From JANXSS01 sp040385645 (GTDB taxonomy: Bacteria; Pseudomonadota; Gammaproteobacteria; Burkholderiales; Burkholderiaceae_D), in NCBI GenBank assembly GCA_040385645.1, contig JAZKGZ010000013.1, positions 159,408 to 223,407 of the forward strand: 64,000 nucleotides of DNA, written 5' to 3'. The position numbers and the translations under genes were made by a program. How positions within the stretch are numbered: position 1 is the first letter of the stretch; each line of letters begins with the position of its first letter. The notes beneath the pieces are model-generated. The model saw only the letters and a program-made list of their open reading frames with translations. It made no database searches and had not been told where the DNA came from. Of the stretch, positions 46,524 through 55,993 are shown piece after piece.

Positions 46524-47168
46524 ATGCAATCGCCATTGATTCAACACGTTAATCCGAGATTGATCCTCGCTTCCAGTTCGATTTATCGCCAAGCCCTGCT
46601 GGCACGGCTATGTTTAGCGTTCGATATCATCACGCCGGATGTTGCTGAGGAATTGCGCTGCAATGAAACACCGGCGGCCATGGCAGCCCGCCTGGCTGTG
46701 GAAAAAGCAACCGCGGTGGCGCGCAAGGAGCCACAGGCGCTTGTGATCGGTTCAGATCAGGTAGCAGCGCTCGATGGGAAGACGATCGGCAAACCCGGCT
46801 CACATGAAAAAGCAATGGCGCAGCTGCGCACAATGCGCGGCCGTACGGTCGTTTTTTATACGGCAGTGTGTTTGATCGACGGTAGAAGCACTTTTGAAGC
46901 GCCGGGTTGCGCGGGAAAGGTTCAACAGGCGACTATTGAGACCATCGTCAAATTCCGTGAATTGCCGGATGACGCGCTCGATGCTTACCTTCGCATTGAA
47001 AAACCTTACGACTGTGCAGGTAGCGCAAAAAATGAGGGCTTAGGTATCGTACTGATCGAGTCTTGCAATTCCAACGATCCGACAGCGCTGACCGGGCTGC
47101 CGCTGATCGCGCTCAGCGAGATGCTGTTAAATGCCGGCGTCGTTTTTTTTGCCGCAGGCGATGCATGA
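46524..47168 (+). CDS. maf: Maf-like nucleotide pyrophosphatase (YceF-type)
   Basis: A 214-residue Maf protein with LILASSSIYRQALLARL near residue 12, the catalytic Asp in VIGSDQVAALDG near 78 and YDCAGSAKNEGLG near 155. The YceF subgroup hydrolyses 7-methyl-GTP and related nucleotides. Met at 46524 (MQSPLIQH) is taken as the start, 27 bases into a longer frame that overlaps the yceD side. The stop overlaps the next start by ATGA. Confidence 0.93.
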   Translation: MQSPLIQHVNPRLILASSSIYRQALLARLCLAFDIITPDVAEELRCNETPAAMAARLAVEKATAVARKEPQALVIGSDQVAALDGKTIGKPGSHEKAMAQLRTMRGRTVVFYTAVCLIDGRSTFEAPGCAGKVQQATIETIVKFRELPDDALDAYLRIEKPYDCAGSAKNEGLGIVLIESCNSNDPTALTGLPLIALSEMLLNAGVVFFAAGDA

Positions 47169-47917
47169 CCGGCACTTTATATCTGATACCGAACACACTC
47201 GGCGATTGCGGGTCGGTCGATCCAAGCGTTTTGGCGCATATCATTCCTGTGGCAGTGCAAAAACTGACCGCCACGCTGTCAGTTTTCGTTGCAGAAAATG
47301 CAAAGAGCACGCGAGCTTTTCTCAAGGTCGTTGCTAGTGTTTATCCTTTAGCAAAACCGCTGCAAGAGATTTGCATCGAGGAGCTCAATATCAACACCGC
47401 TGACGATAGATTACCGGCGCTACTGGCACCGTTACTGGCCGGGCAGGATATCGGGCTTATTTCAGAAGCCGGCGTGCCGGCAGTGGCCGACCCCGGTGCC
47501 AATCTCGTGCGGCTGGCGCATCAACACGGCGTCGTCGTTCGGCCACTGGTCGGCCCTTCGTCGCTGCTGCTGGCAGTCATGGCTAGTGGTCTGAACGGTC
47601 AAAGCTTTGCATTCAACGGTTATTTGCCGATCGACAGCAATCAACGCGGCAAGCGTATTCGCGAACTAGAGTTACGCTCGCGTCAGGAGCGACAAACGCA
47701 GCTATTCATCGAAACGCCTTACCGTAACCAGGCAATGCTTGAAGCGTTGCTCGATCATTGCCGACCCGATACGCTGATATGTGTAGCAACCGACCTGACC
47801 TTGCCAGCGGAAAGTATCAGAACCAGAACGGCCGCACAGTGGAAAAAAGCGCTGGCGTCGAATCAGGTGCCCGATTTTCAACGCAAGCCTTCGGTTTTCC
47901 TTTTGCTATCAACGTAG
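47165..47917 (+). CDS. Tetrapyrrole-methylase-fold SAM methyltransferase (RsmI paralogue)
   Basis: A 250-residue protein starting MTGTLYLIPNTLG. It contains GLISEAGVPAVADPGANLV near residue 98 and GPSSLLLAVMASGLNGQSFAFNGYLP near 130, the SAM- and substrate-binding motifs of the RsmI/tetrapyrrole methylase fold. It is distinct from true RsmI, whose gene is usually elsewhere; this paralogue regularly follows maf in Burkholderiales. The substrate is unknown. It overlaps maf (ATGA) and the convergent sppA by nine bases. Confidence 0.88.
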   Translation: MTGTLYLIPNTLGDCGSVDPSVLAHIIPVAVQKLTATLSVFVAENAKSTRAFLKVVASVYPLAKPLQEICIEELNINTADDRLPALLAPLLAGQDIGLISEAGVPAVADPGANLVRLAHQHGVVVRPLVGPSSLLLAVMASGLNGQSFAFNGYLPIDSNQRGKRIRELELRSRQERQTQLFIETPYRNQAMLEALLDHCRPDTLICVATDLTLPAESIRTRTAAQWKKALASNQVPDFQRKPSVFLLLST

Positions 47918-48919
47918 CACAACACCGGGGTTGCGCACAGCCGCGTCGAATACGCCGCTGCCTACCGCTGCACCGAACTTTTTCAGAACCCGTTCGGATA
48001 GACCTTCTTGCTGTGTGTAATCGATCATGCTTTCGACTTTTAATTCCGACCTAGCCACGCTGTTGACAGTGCCGAAGCCGTCTGCCAGTCCCAGCTCTAC
48101 GGCTTTCGATCCCGTCCAGAATAGCCCGCTAAACATGTCGGGCGTTTCCTTCAGACGCGCACCGCGGCCCTGCCGTACGACAGCGATGAATTGCTGGTGG
48201 ATCTCGTTGAGCATCTCCTGTGCATACACTTTTTGCTGCTCGGACTGCGGGCTGAATGGGTCTAGAAAACCTTTGTTTTGCCCAGCTGTGAGCAGGCGTC
48301 TTTCGACGCCGATCTTGTTCATCAATTCAGTGAAGCCGAAGCTGTCCATCAAAACCCCGATCGAGCCAACGATGCTCGCTTTGTTGACGAATATTTTGTC
48401 TGCACCGACAGCAATGTAGTAAGCCCCGGACGCGCACATTTCATCGACCACGACATATAGCGGTTTTTTAGGAAATGCTTTGCGCAGACGCTGCATTTCA
48501 TCATTGATCATGCCGGCTTGGACCGGGCTGCCGCCCGGGCTGTTAATACGTAAGATGATGCCGACGGCATTGGTATCTGCATAGGCACGGTTTAGGGCGG
48601 GAATGACGGAGTCCGCCGCACCGCTTCCGCCACCGGATTCAATCGTGCCGTCGATCTCGATCAAGGCCGTGTGAGCACCGATCGATTCCAGATCGGCATC
48701 GCTGTAGCCGATTGCCATCCATATGCCGATACTGAGCAACAGAATGGTCGCAAATTTAAAGAAATTACCCCAGCGACGACGCGAACGCTGCTCGGTCAAT
48801 GTTGCGAAAGCAAGTTTTTCAATTACCTCACGTTGCCAATCCTCGTTTCTACTTGTGCCTGCCACATTGGCAGTGTTTGACGCATCTGGGAAATTTGGTG
48901 TTTGATTCATTGTTGCCAT
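47909..48919 (-). CDS. sppA: Signal peptide peptidase SppA (S49 family)
   Basis: The 336-residue product has one membrane segment near residues 55-72 and the S49 protease domain. The nucleophile Ser is in DEMCASGAYYIA near 165 and the Lys in NKIGVERRLLTAGQNKGF near 220, the Ser/Lys dyad of short SppA proteins. It degrades leftover signal peptides in the membrane. The N-terminal 45 residues are polar. A 52-bp gap separates it from the Rieske gene upstream on the same strand. Confidence 0.93.
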   Translation of the reverse strand: MATMNQTPNFPDASNTANVAGTSRNEDWQREVIEKLAFATLTEQRSRRRWGNFFKFATILLLSIGIWMAIGYSDADLESIGAHTALIEIDGTIESGGGSGAADSVIPALNRAYADTNAVGIILRINSPGGSPVQAGMINDEMQRLRKAFPKKPLYVVVDEMCASGAYYIAVGADKIFVNKASIVGSIGVLMDSFGFTELMNKIGVERRLLTAGQNKGFLDPFSPQSEQQKVYAQEMLNEIHQQFIAVVRQGRGARLKETPDMFSGLFWTGSKAVELGLADGFGTVNSVARSELKVESMIDYTQQEGLSERVLKKFGAAVGSGVFDAAVRNPGVVLR

Positions 48920-48971
48920 TCTTTTTAGTTAACCGTATAGGAAAATTGTTACAACCGAGCACTTGTCCAGC

Positions 48972-49337
48972 TCAGGCACGTATCGGGCGTATGTGTTCAT
49001 CGGGCGTCCAAAAAATCTGCCCTTCTCGCTCGAACACCTGTATTTTTTGTAAGGCTTGCCCTCGGCAAGGCCCGCCGGTGCAACGACCCGACTCGGGCAA
49101 ATACATCGCACCGTGCACCGCGCACATGAGATACATCCCGGAAGTATCGAAGAATTCCCCTTCGTTCCAGTCAAGCTCGATTGCCAAATGCGCACAGCGG
49201 TTGACATAACCGTACACGCTACCCTGGAACCGCACTACGAAGCCGGTTGCGTCCGCGCCGAAAGCGGTGATTGGAAATCGGATGCCCTTAGCGTTATCTC
49301 GTAGCGCACCGGCAGCACAAATAGCGATATCGGTCAT
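48972..49337 (-). CDS. Rieske [2Fe-2S] protein
   Basis: A 121-residue soluble Rieske domain. The cluster ligands are in NRCAHLAIELD (Cys-x-His near 47-49) and YLMCAVHGAMY (Cys-x-x-His near 73-76). No membrane anchor or oxygenase domain is attached. The role is unknown. In Burkholderiales it typically sits between the HAD gene and sppA, as here, and overlaps the HAD gene by four bases. Confidence 0.9.
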   Translation of the reverse strand: MTDIAICAAGALRDNAKGIRFPITAFGADATGFVVRFQGSVYGYVNRCAHLAIELDWNEGEFFDTSGMYLMCAVHGAMYLPESGRCTGGPCRGQALQKIQVFEREGQIFWTPDEHIRPIRA

Positions 49338-49993
49338 GCGTTTTCACGCAGCCAGCCGTGCAGCTCTTTTACAGATCCGGCGCAAAACAGCGGATCGAAT
49401 GCCAACAGTTCTGCCACAGGATGTGCGCCATAACGCACTGCCACCCCGGCAGCGCCGGCATTGCGTGCCATTTGTAAATCGTGGGTGGTGTCTCCGATCA
49501 TCAAGGTACGCTTCATGTCTTGGCCGAGTTCGCGGGTCAATTCTTGCAGCATCGCTGGATGCGGTTTGGAAAATGTCTCGTCGGCGCATCGCGTGGCATC
49601 GAAAGCCGAAAGCAATTGCGCCGCATGCATCGCCCGATTCAGACCGACGCGGCTTTTTCCGGTGGCAACCGCCAGAAAATACCCTTGTTGCGCCAGATCT
49701 TCCAGCATCGTGGCGACACCGTCGAACAATGTCAACTCTTCGGCTCGGCCTAGATAATGGTGCCGGTATCGCTCGACCATGCGCGGGTAATGTACTGGAT
49801 CGAGATCGGGAACGGCAGCATGCATTGCATCTTGAAGGCTCAGGCCTATCACATGGGCAGCGGCTTTATTGTTCGGTATCGGTAAGCCGAGATCGCGGGC
49901 AGCCGCCTGGATACACTTGACGATTGCGGAAGTACTGTCCATCAGTGTGCCATCCCAATCGAAAACGATCAGGTCAAATTGCTTTCGAGCCAT
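49334..49993 (-). CDS. HAD-superfamily phosphatase (Gph-like)
   Basis: A 219-residue HAD-IA phosphatase. The nucleophile Asp is in VFDWDGTLMDS near 12, motif II in VATGKSRVG near 110, the Lys in FSKPHPAML near 143, and the metal site in MIGDTTHDLQMA near 168. The closest pattern is phosphoglycolate phosphatase, but the substrate cannot be read from sequence. It lies 51 bp after rluC and overlaps the Rieske gene. Confidence 0.9.
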   Translation of the reverse strand: MARKQFDLIVFDWDGTLMDSTSAIVKCIQAAARDLGLPIPNNKAAAHVIGLSLQDAMHAAVPDLDPVHYPRMVERYRHHYLGRAEELTLFDGVATMLEDLAQQGYFLAVATGKSRVGLNRAMHAAQLLSAFDATRCADETFSKPHPAMLQELTRELGQDMKRTLMIGDTTHDLQMARNAGAAGVAVRYGAHPVAELLAFDPLFCAGSVKELHGWLRENA

Positions 49994-50044
49994 GGTTTGC
50001 GACAGTGTCGACTGTCGACCCTTTCTATGCTGTAGGTAACTTTT

Positions 50045-51058
50045 TTATTCGCCTGCAGGCAGTGCCGCCAGGCTGTCGAGGAATCGTTGACACTCGGTCG
50101 GCAGTGGCGACGCAATTGTGCGCAACGCACCGGTACCTGGGTGCGTGAATGTAATCTGGTGTGCGTGTAAAAACATGCGCTTAAACGCGATACGTGTTCC
50201 GTGCGATTTTAATAACATACGATTCAAGGCGAAATCCCCATATTTTTCATCTCCTGCTATAGCGAACCCGCTGGAGGCCAAGTGCACCCGAATCTGATGG
50301 GTGCGGCCGGTTTTTAATTCCGCTTCGAGAAGTGCGAACGGTCCGTAGCGCCGGCATAGGCTGAACACGGTATGCGAGGCCATGCCATCGGCTTGCACCC
50401 GCACTCGCCGCTCGCCGTCTGCCGCAGTAAATTTGTGCAGGGGCAATTTTATATGTTGGCGAGCATTTTGCCATTCGCCGTGCACTAGCACCAGATAGCG
50501 CTTGTCGGTAAGGCCGTCGCGCATCTGCTCGTGCAACGCAGTCAATGCCGAGCGTTTTTTTGCGAGCATCAATACGCCGGAGGTATCGCGATCCAGCCGA
50601 TGCACCAACTCCAGAAAACTGGCGTCCGGTCTGGAAGCACGAAGTTGCTCGATTACGCCATAGCTCACGCCCGAACCGCCATGCACCGCCACACCGGCCG
50701 GCTTGTCGATGACGAGCAGGTGACTATCTTCCAAGAGAATCTTGAATTCGGCACCGGGCGTGTTCGATTCGACTTTCTGCGCAACCCGCACCGGTGGTAT
50801 GCGCACGATGTCGCCAGCCTGCAGCCGATAGGTTTGATCGATGCGGCCTTTGTTGACGCGCACCTCTCCCGAACGCAGTACACGATAAAGATGACTTTTG
50901 GGTACGCCCTTGCATACCCTCACAAGGAAATTATCGATTCTCTGACCAGATTGTTCGTCGGAGATTGTCACTAGTTGGACTTGAAGCGGCACCGGCGCTG
51001 AGTCAAAAGGTTGCAGGCTTCGCACCTCACTGCCGGAATAGCTCGCTAAGTCCTTCAT
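50045..51058 (-). CDS. rluC: 23S rRNA pseudouridine synthase RluC
   Basis: RluC modifies positions 955, 2504 and 2580 of E. coli 23S rRNA. The 337-residue protein has an S4 domain (RIDNFLVRVCKGVPKSHLYRVLRSGEVRV) and the catalytic motif HRLDRDTSGVLML near residue 155, plus LKTGRTHQIRVH near 245. Its location next to rne is the usual one for rluC; a separate rluD is near 14 kb. The gene is divergent from rne across 566 bp. Confidence 0.93.
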   Translation of the reverse strand: MKDLASYSGSEVRSLQPFDSAPVPLQVQLVTISDEQSGQRIDNFLVRVCKGVPKSHLYRVLRSGEVRVNKGRIDQTYRLQAGDIVRIPPVRVAQKVESNTPGAEFKILLEDSHLLVIDKPAGVAVHGGSGVSYGVIEQLRASRPDASFLELVHRLDRDTSGVLMLAKKRSALTALHEQMRDGLTDKRYLVLVHGEWQNARQHIKLPLHKFTAADGERRVRVQADGMASHTVFSLCRRYGPFALLEAELKTGRTHQIRVHLASSGFAIAGDEKYGDFALNRMLLKSHGTRIAFKRMFLHAHQITFTHPGTGALRTIASPLPTECQRFLDSLAALPAGE

Positions 51059-51624
51059 TTTGAATATATAATTGTTTCGCGACGGTTACAAAACCGTCAC
51101 TGGTGTAAGAATCAAAAAATACATTCTACACAGGGGCGTGTCCATCAGCCTCGCCAAATTGCAAATTGGATGGAAAAGATGTGTATGCACCGCCCTGACG
51201 CACGTCAAGGTCGCACCGTTGTTGTCATCGGACAGTGCGTTTGGACGGTGGACGTGACGCTCTGGAATTTAAGAATAGTATTTGGCTGAATCTGATTGCC
51301 GGGTCGGCGCGAAGTTCGGGTTAGCTCGCTTCGACCAAGCTAGTAGTCTGTTTTTGCATGGTGCAGATGTCGTCAGACCTGCGCATGCATCGGCGACGCA
51401 CGCCCGGCACCGTGTTCAGCCACATCGTCGCCCCGCAATGACCTCGGCGCTATGCTGTCGAGGGCGTTTGCCAGGGTAATTCCCTTCCCAGAAGTCTTGC
51501 CCTCGCGTACATCCCTATTTACTTGTCGTATTGGTGGCCAACCAGCTTTTGCGCTCTGTCGCGATCGACTGTCGGCAGGCTGCCGTGCGGCACAAGATGG
51601 CCTATAGGCCACGGAGTGACTCAA
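51059..51624. promoter_or_regulatory. Long leader region between rluC and rne
   Basis: The gap is 566 bp and contains no credible gene. In E. coli the rne message has a long 5' UTR (about 360 nt) with hairpins through which RNase E limits its own synthesis; a similar long leader here fits. I cannot place the transcription start or assign individual hairpins by eye. The frame is open from 51523 to the ATG, but that part has no homology. Confidence 0.5.
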
Positions 51625-54600
51625 ATGAAACGTATGTTGTTCAACGCAACGCAGCAGGAAGAATTGCGTGTTGCAATCGTCGACGGTCAGAAATTGATCG
51701 ACATCGATATCGAAACCACCGGGCGCGAGCAGCGCAAATCCAATATCTATCAGGGCGTCATTACCCGGATCGAGCCGTCGCTGGAAGCGTGCTTCGTCAG
51801 TTATGGTGAAGAGCGGCACGGTTTTTTGCCGTTCAAAGAAGTAGCACGTACTTATTTTCGGGAAGGTGCCGACGTTCGCAGTGCATCGATTAAAGATGCA
51901 TTACGGGAGGGCCAGGAAATCATGGTCCAGGTCGAAAAGGAAGAGCGTGGCAACAAGGGCGCTGCACTGACATCCTTCGTATCCCTGGCCGGACGTTATC
52001 TGGTGCTGATGCCGAATAACCCGCGCGGCGGCGGTGTATCGCGCCGTGTCGAGGGCGAAGACCGGCAGGAATTACGCGAAACGATGGACAAGCTCGATTT
52101 GCCTGCCGGCATGTCGGTGATTGCCCGCACTGCCGGCATCGGCCGCAATGTCGATGAATTGCAATGGGATTTAAATTACCTGATGCAATTATGGCGTGCG
52201 ATCGAAGGCGCTGGTTCTTCCGCTTCTGGCGCGTTCTTGATTTACCAGGAATCGTCGCTGGTCATTCGTGCGATTCGCGACTATTTCCAGCCTGATATCG
52301 GCGAAATTTTAATCGACACCGACGATATCTACGAACAGGCGCAACAGTTTATGAGCCATGTCATGCCCGACATGGTGCATCGCGTAAAGCGCTATCAAGA
52401 CGACGTGCCGTTGTTTTCGCGTTTCCAGATCGAACACCAGATCGAAACGGCTTACTCACGCACCGTTCCGTTGCCGTCAGGCGGCGCAATCGTAATCGAT
52501 CATACCGAAGCGCTGGTTTCGGTGGACGTCAATTCTGCCCGCGCCACGCGTGGTAGCGATATCGAAACCACGGCTTTCAATACCAATTGCGAAGCGGCGG
52601 AAGAAGTTGCGCGGCAATTGCGTCTTCGCGACCTGGGTGGTTTGATCGTGATCGATTTTATCGACATGGAAAACGCCAAAAATCAGCGGGAAGTGGAAAC
52701 ACGATTGAAAGACGCCCTGCACTACGACCGGGCCAGGGTTCAGATGGGCAAGATTTCGCGCTTCGGCCTGATGGAGCTGTCGCGTCAACGTCTGCGGCCG
52801 TCGCTGTCGGAAGGTAGCCACGTTACCTGCCCGCGCTGCAACGGCACCGGTCATATCCGTGACACCGAATCGTCGGCGCTGCAGGTGCTGCGGATCATCC
52901 AAGAAGAAGCGATGAAGGAAAACTCGGCGGCGATTCATATTCAGGCACCGGTGGATGTCGCTGCGTTTTTGCTCAATGAAAAACGTGGCGAAATACTGAA
53001 GATCGAAACCCGGCACCGGGTCGCCATCATCATGATTCCGAACAAATATTTGGAAACACCGCATTACAAGCTCGAGCGCATCAAGCACGATGACGCGCGA
53101 CTGGAAGAAGTACAAGCCAGCTACATGATGGCAGAAGAAGCGGAAACCGATATCGGTTATGGCAAGCGCCAGAAAGACGATGCAAAACCACGTCAGGAGG
53201 CGATGGTAAAGACCATCACGCCGGACCAGCCCGCGCCGTTCGTCGATCGTACTGTGGTGGCACCAACCGCTCCAGTCATAGCTGCATCCGCACCAGCGGA
53301 AGACGGTTTTTTCGCCCGTGTTCTGGCCTTCCTCGGGATGCGACCAGCCGCACCTGTGGCCCAGGTATCGACACCGGCAATTCTGATGCCAGAAAAACCC
53401 GCTGCTTCGCGGGAACGCGGCGAACGCACCACCAGAGGGCCACGTGGACGCAGCCGAGGCGGGCGAAGTACCCGTGATCGTGAAGAATCGTCGACAACCG
53501 GTGTAGCAGCGCCTGCAGTTGCCGGCAACCTTGCCCGGGAAGCAACAACGTCGACACGGGCTGCAGCAAATGTAGGCGATGCACCACAAGCGCGTGCACC
53601 GCGAGCGCCGCGTGAACCACGTGAGCCGAGGGAGGTCAGGGAGCCGCGCGAGCCGAGAGAAGCTCGGGAGCCAAAGGAAGCACGCGAGCCGGCGGAAGCC
53701 AAACGCGAGCGTACCCCACGTGTGCCGCGCGAAGAGCGCAAGGCGATAGAGGCAGGCAGCGGAAACGACCCCAAAGAAGTTTCCACGGTTTTCGCCAGTG
53801 TGAGTGTTAGCGAGATCAGTACCGGCGAGGCCGATGCCAATCTGATCAAACCAACACAGTACGACGCCACGACGGTAAACGACGAGCCAGTGCTTATCGG
53901 TAGCGAAGGTATCGTCGATGCGGAAGGTGCTGCGCAGACCGATGAGCAACGGCGCAGGCGTCGCCGCCGGGGTGGCCGCAATCGCAGCCGTCGGGAACGT
54001 GAAGGTGGGGAAACGGTAGAAGCTGGCAGTGAAAACGACAGCGAAGCGAATGATGGCGGCGTCAATGATGACGGCCTGAACAATGAGCTGGCACCCTCCC
54101 CCCATATCGATCCGGATACTGGAACCGACGTCGGCAGCTACGGTGAAACATCTGTACGGCAGTTCAGCGGTTCGGCATTGAGCAATGCCATGGCAGCGCC
54201 TTCGATGCCGCAGGAAATCGCCCAGGTCGCTGCGTCGCAATACGAGCCCGATGCTGCACAGATCGATTCCAGCGCTGACAGACATGACGGTTTGGTCGCA
54301 CCAATTGAACTTAAAGAGCCGGCGACGCAAGCTGCAAATAGTAATGAAGGTGAAATACAGCCAACCGCAGCCGGGCACGAAGCGATGCCGACAAGCATTC
54401 CAGCGCCAGCGCCTATATTGGCATCAATGCCAAGTCCGGTACGGATTGCCGAACCAAGCGTCGTTCCAGTCGAAGATCTTCAGCAAGTTTTGAATGCGGC
54501 GGGTCTGACATTGGCAGCGACCGATCCGGTAAAAATGCGTGCCGCGCAGGAAGCAGCGGAAAATGTCGTGGCACCCCGCCTGGGCCGTGAACCGAAGCAA

Positions 54601-54648
54601 TCGATGGCACCGCCTGCCGAGCCGCTGGTTCAGATCGAGACACGCTGA
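51625..54648 (+). CDS. rne: Ribonuclease E
   Basis: RNase E starts decay and processing of most RNAs. The 1007-residue protein begins MKRMLFNATQQEELRVAIVDG. The S1 domain is near residues 35-120. The catalytic core has the metal-binding DVNSARATRG near residue 305, and the zinc link CPRCNGTGH near 405 follows. Residues from about 520 on are non-catalytic and disordered. They include a Pro-Arg-Glu tandem block (EPREPREVREP and REPREAREPKEAREP) near residues 655-690, and the basic cluster RRRRRRGGRNRSRR near 775, probably for RNA and degradosome partners. The upstream extension to 51523 is ignored. A strong terminator follows. Confidence 0.96.
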   Translation: MKRMLFNATQQEELRVAIVDGQKLIDIDIETTGREQRKSNIYQGVITRIEPSLEACFVSYGEERHGFLPFKEVARTYFREGADVRSASIKDALREGQEIMVQVEKEERGNKGAALTSFVSLAGRYLVLMPNNPRGGGVSRRVEGEDRQELRETMDKLDLPAGMSVIARTAGIGRNVDELQWDLNYLMQLWRAIEGAGSSASGAFLIYQESSLVIRAIRDYFQPDIGEILIDTDDIYEQAQQFMSHVMPDMVHRVKRYQDDVPLFSRFQIEHQIETAYSRTVPLPSGGAIVIDHTEALVSVDVNSARATRGSDIETTAFNTNCEAAEEVARQLRLRDLGGLIVIDFIDMENAKNQREVETRLKDALHYDRARVQMGKISRFGLMELSRQRLRPSLSEGSHVTCPRCNGTGHIRDTESSALQVLRIIQEEAMKENSAAIHIQAPVDVAAFLLNEKRGEILKIETRHRVAIIMIPNKYLETPHYKLERIKHDDARLEEVQASYMMAEEAETDIGYGKRQKDDAKPRQEAMVKTITPDQPAPFVDRTVVAPTAPVIAASAPAEDGFFARVLAFLGMRPAAPVAQVSTPAILMPEKPAASRERGERTTRGPRGRSRGGRSTRDREESSTTGVAAPAVAGNLAREATTSTRAAANVGDAPQARAPRAPREPREPREVREPREPREAREPKEAREPAEAKRERTPRVPREERKAIEAGSGNDPKEVSTVFASVSVSEISTGEADANLIKPTQYDATTVNDEPVLIGSEGIVDAEGAAQTDEQRRRRRRRGGRNRSRREREGGETVEAGSENDSEANDGGVNDDGLNNELAPSPHIDPDTGTDVGSYGETSVRQFSGSALSNAMAAPSMPQEIAQVAASQYEPDAAQIDSSADRHDGLVAPIELKEPATQAANSNEGEIQPTAAGHEAMPTSIPAPAPILASMPSPVRIAEPSVVPVEDLQQVLNAAGLTLAATDPVKMRAAQEAAENVVAPRLGREPKQSMAPPAEPLVQIETR

Positions 54649-54686
54649 TGTCGGTATCCGTCGATGCTGGCTGATAAAGCATCTGA

Positions 54687-54722
54687 CCATTGAAAAAGGA
54701 GCTTCGGCTCCTTTTTCAATGG
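54687..54722. terminator. Intrinsic terminator after rne, 16-bp stem with UUCG loop
   Basis: A perfect 16-bp inverted repeat (54687-54702 with 54707-54722) encloses a TTCG tetraloop, 38 bp after the rne stop. The downstream arm carries a run of T bases (ctttttc) on the plus strand, and the reverse strand has the same, so it can work in both directions. Confidence 0.85.
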
Positions 54723-54841
54723 TGCGTCGAAGACTTGAGGCCAAGCCGGTGATGCTAACCGGTGTACGGATCGGTATGGGATAGGTGGAGGTATCGGCCT
54801 CGTGCTATCTTTGCTGCATCGGTTACACCCCCTAAAATCCC

Positions 54842-55993
54842 ATGTCGCAGAAATTCTTCCCACTAGTCGATAGGCGCGATGCGTACGTGCAGCCAGACGC
54901 GCTGCCCGGTCGTCTCTTGCCCGCAGCATCGCCGGCTCCTATCGGACACCTTGCCGATGCGCTCGGTCGGCCTCTGCAAGATTTGCGTATCTCGGTAACG
55001 GACCGCTGTAATTTTCGTTGCACCTATTGCATGCCCAGGGAAGTATTCGATAAAAATCATGCGTTTCTACCTCAGTCGGCGTTGTTGTCGTTCGAGGAAA
55101 TTGCCCGGGTCGCCAAATTATTCGTAGCCCATGGCGTACGCAAGATTCGGCTCACTGGCGGCGAGCCTCTGTTGCGCAAGCGCCTGGATAAGCTGGTGGC
55201 AATGCTGGCCGGCCTGACCACGCCGGATGGCACACCGCTCGATCTGGCATTGACGACCAACGGCGCGCTTTTGGCGGCGCAGGCGCGGGCGCTCAAAGAC
55301 GCGGGCTTGCGACGCATTACGGTTTCTCTGGATGCGATTAATGACGCCATTTTTCAACGCATGAACGATGTAAAGTTTCCAGTCGCGGAGGTGTTGCGGG
55401 GGCTGGATATGGCGCATCAAGTCGGTCTCGGCCCAATCAAAATTAACATGGTAGTCAAGGCCGGAGTCAACGATAGCGAAATCGAATCGATGGCACGATA
55501 CTTCAAAAATTCACCGTTCATTCTTAGGTTCATCGAGTATATGGATGTCGGCGCCAGCAACCGCTGGAAGATGGACGAGGTCGTAGCATCGTCCGAAATC
55601 GTGCGTCGTATTGGCGCTCTGGCACCGGTTGAATCGGTAGCAGCGGCGTATGCCGGAGAGACGGCGCAACGCTGGCGCTATCTGGATGGTAGCGGTGAAT
55701 TCGGCGTGATTTCCAGCGTCAGCCAGGCATTCTGCGCAGATTGTTCGCGCGCGCGTTTATCTACTGAAGGCAAGCTCTACACCTGCCTGTTCGCCACCCA
55801 TGGGCACGATCTGCGCACGCTGTTGCGCACGAGCCAGGACGATGTACAGCTTTCGCCAGCGATTGCCCGAATTTGGCAGGCACGGTCGGATCAATATTCC
55901 GCACTGCGCGCGTTGGCCGACAACGCCTTGTCGCCGACATCGCCTACGGCACACGCAGCAAAAAAAGTGGAAATGTCTTATATCGGCGGCTGA
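54842..55993 (+). CDS. moaA: GTP 3',8-cyclase MoaA
   Basis: MoaA starts molybdenum-cofactor synthesis by radical-SAM cyclisation of GTP. The 383-residue protein has the N-terminal cluster CNFRCTYC near residue 60, the GTP-binding LTGGEPLLRK near 102, and the C-terminal second cluster CADCSRARLSTEGKLYTC near 300, ending with the functional Gly-Gly dipeptide (SYIGG). The N-terminal 40 residues are longer than in E. coli. Its stop shares TGATG with the mobA start. Confidence 0.97.
   Translation: MSQKFFPLVDRRDAYVQPDALPGRLLPAASPAPIGHLADALGRPLQDLRISVTDRCNFRCTYCMPREVFDKNHAFLPQSALLSFEEIARVAKLFVAHGVRKIRLTGGEPLLRKRLDKLVAMLAGLTTPDGTPLDLALTTNGALLAAQARALKDAGLRRITVSLDAINDAIFQRMNDVKFPVAEVLRGLDMAHQVGLGPIKINMVVKAGVNDSEIESMARYFKNSPFILRFIEYMDVGASNRWKMDEVVASSEIVRRIGALAPVESVAAAYAGETAQRWRYLDGSGEFGVISSVSQAFCADCSRARLSTEGKLYTCLFATHGHDLRTLLRTSQDDVQLSPAIARIWQARSDQYSALRALADNALSPTSPTAHAAKKVEMSYIGG

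Noticed and set aside
52477..54378. 633-codon open frame on the minus strand
   Set aside because: It is the antisense of rne, rich in Cys, Trp and Arg with no family features; rne itself is unmistakable.
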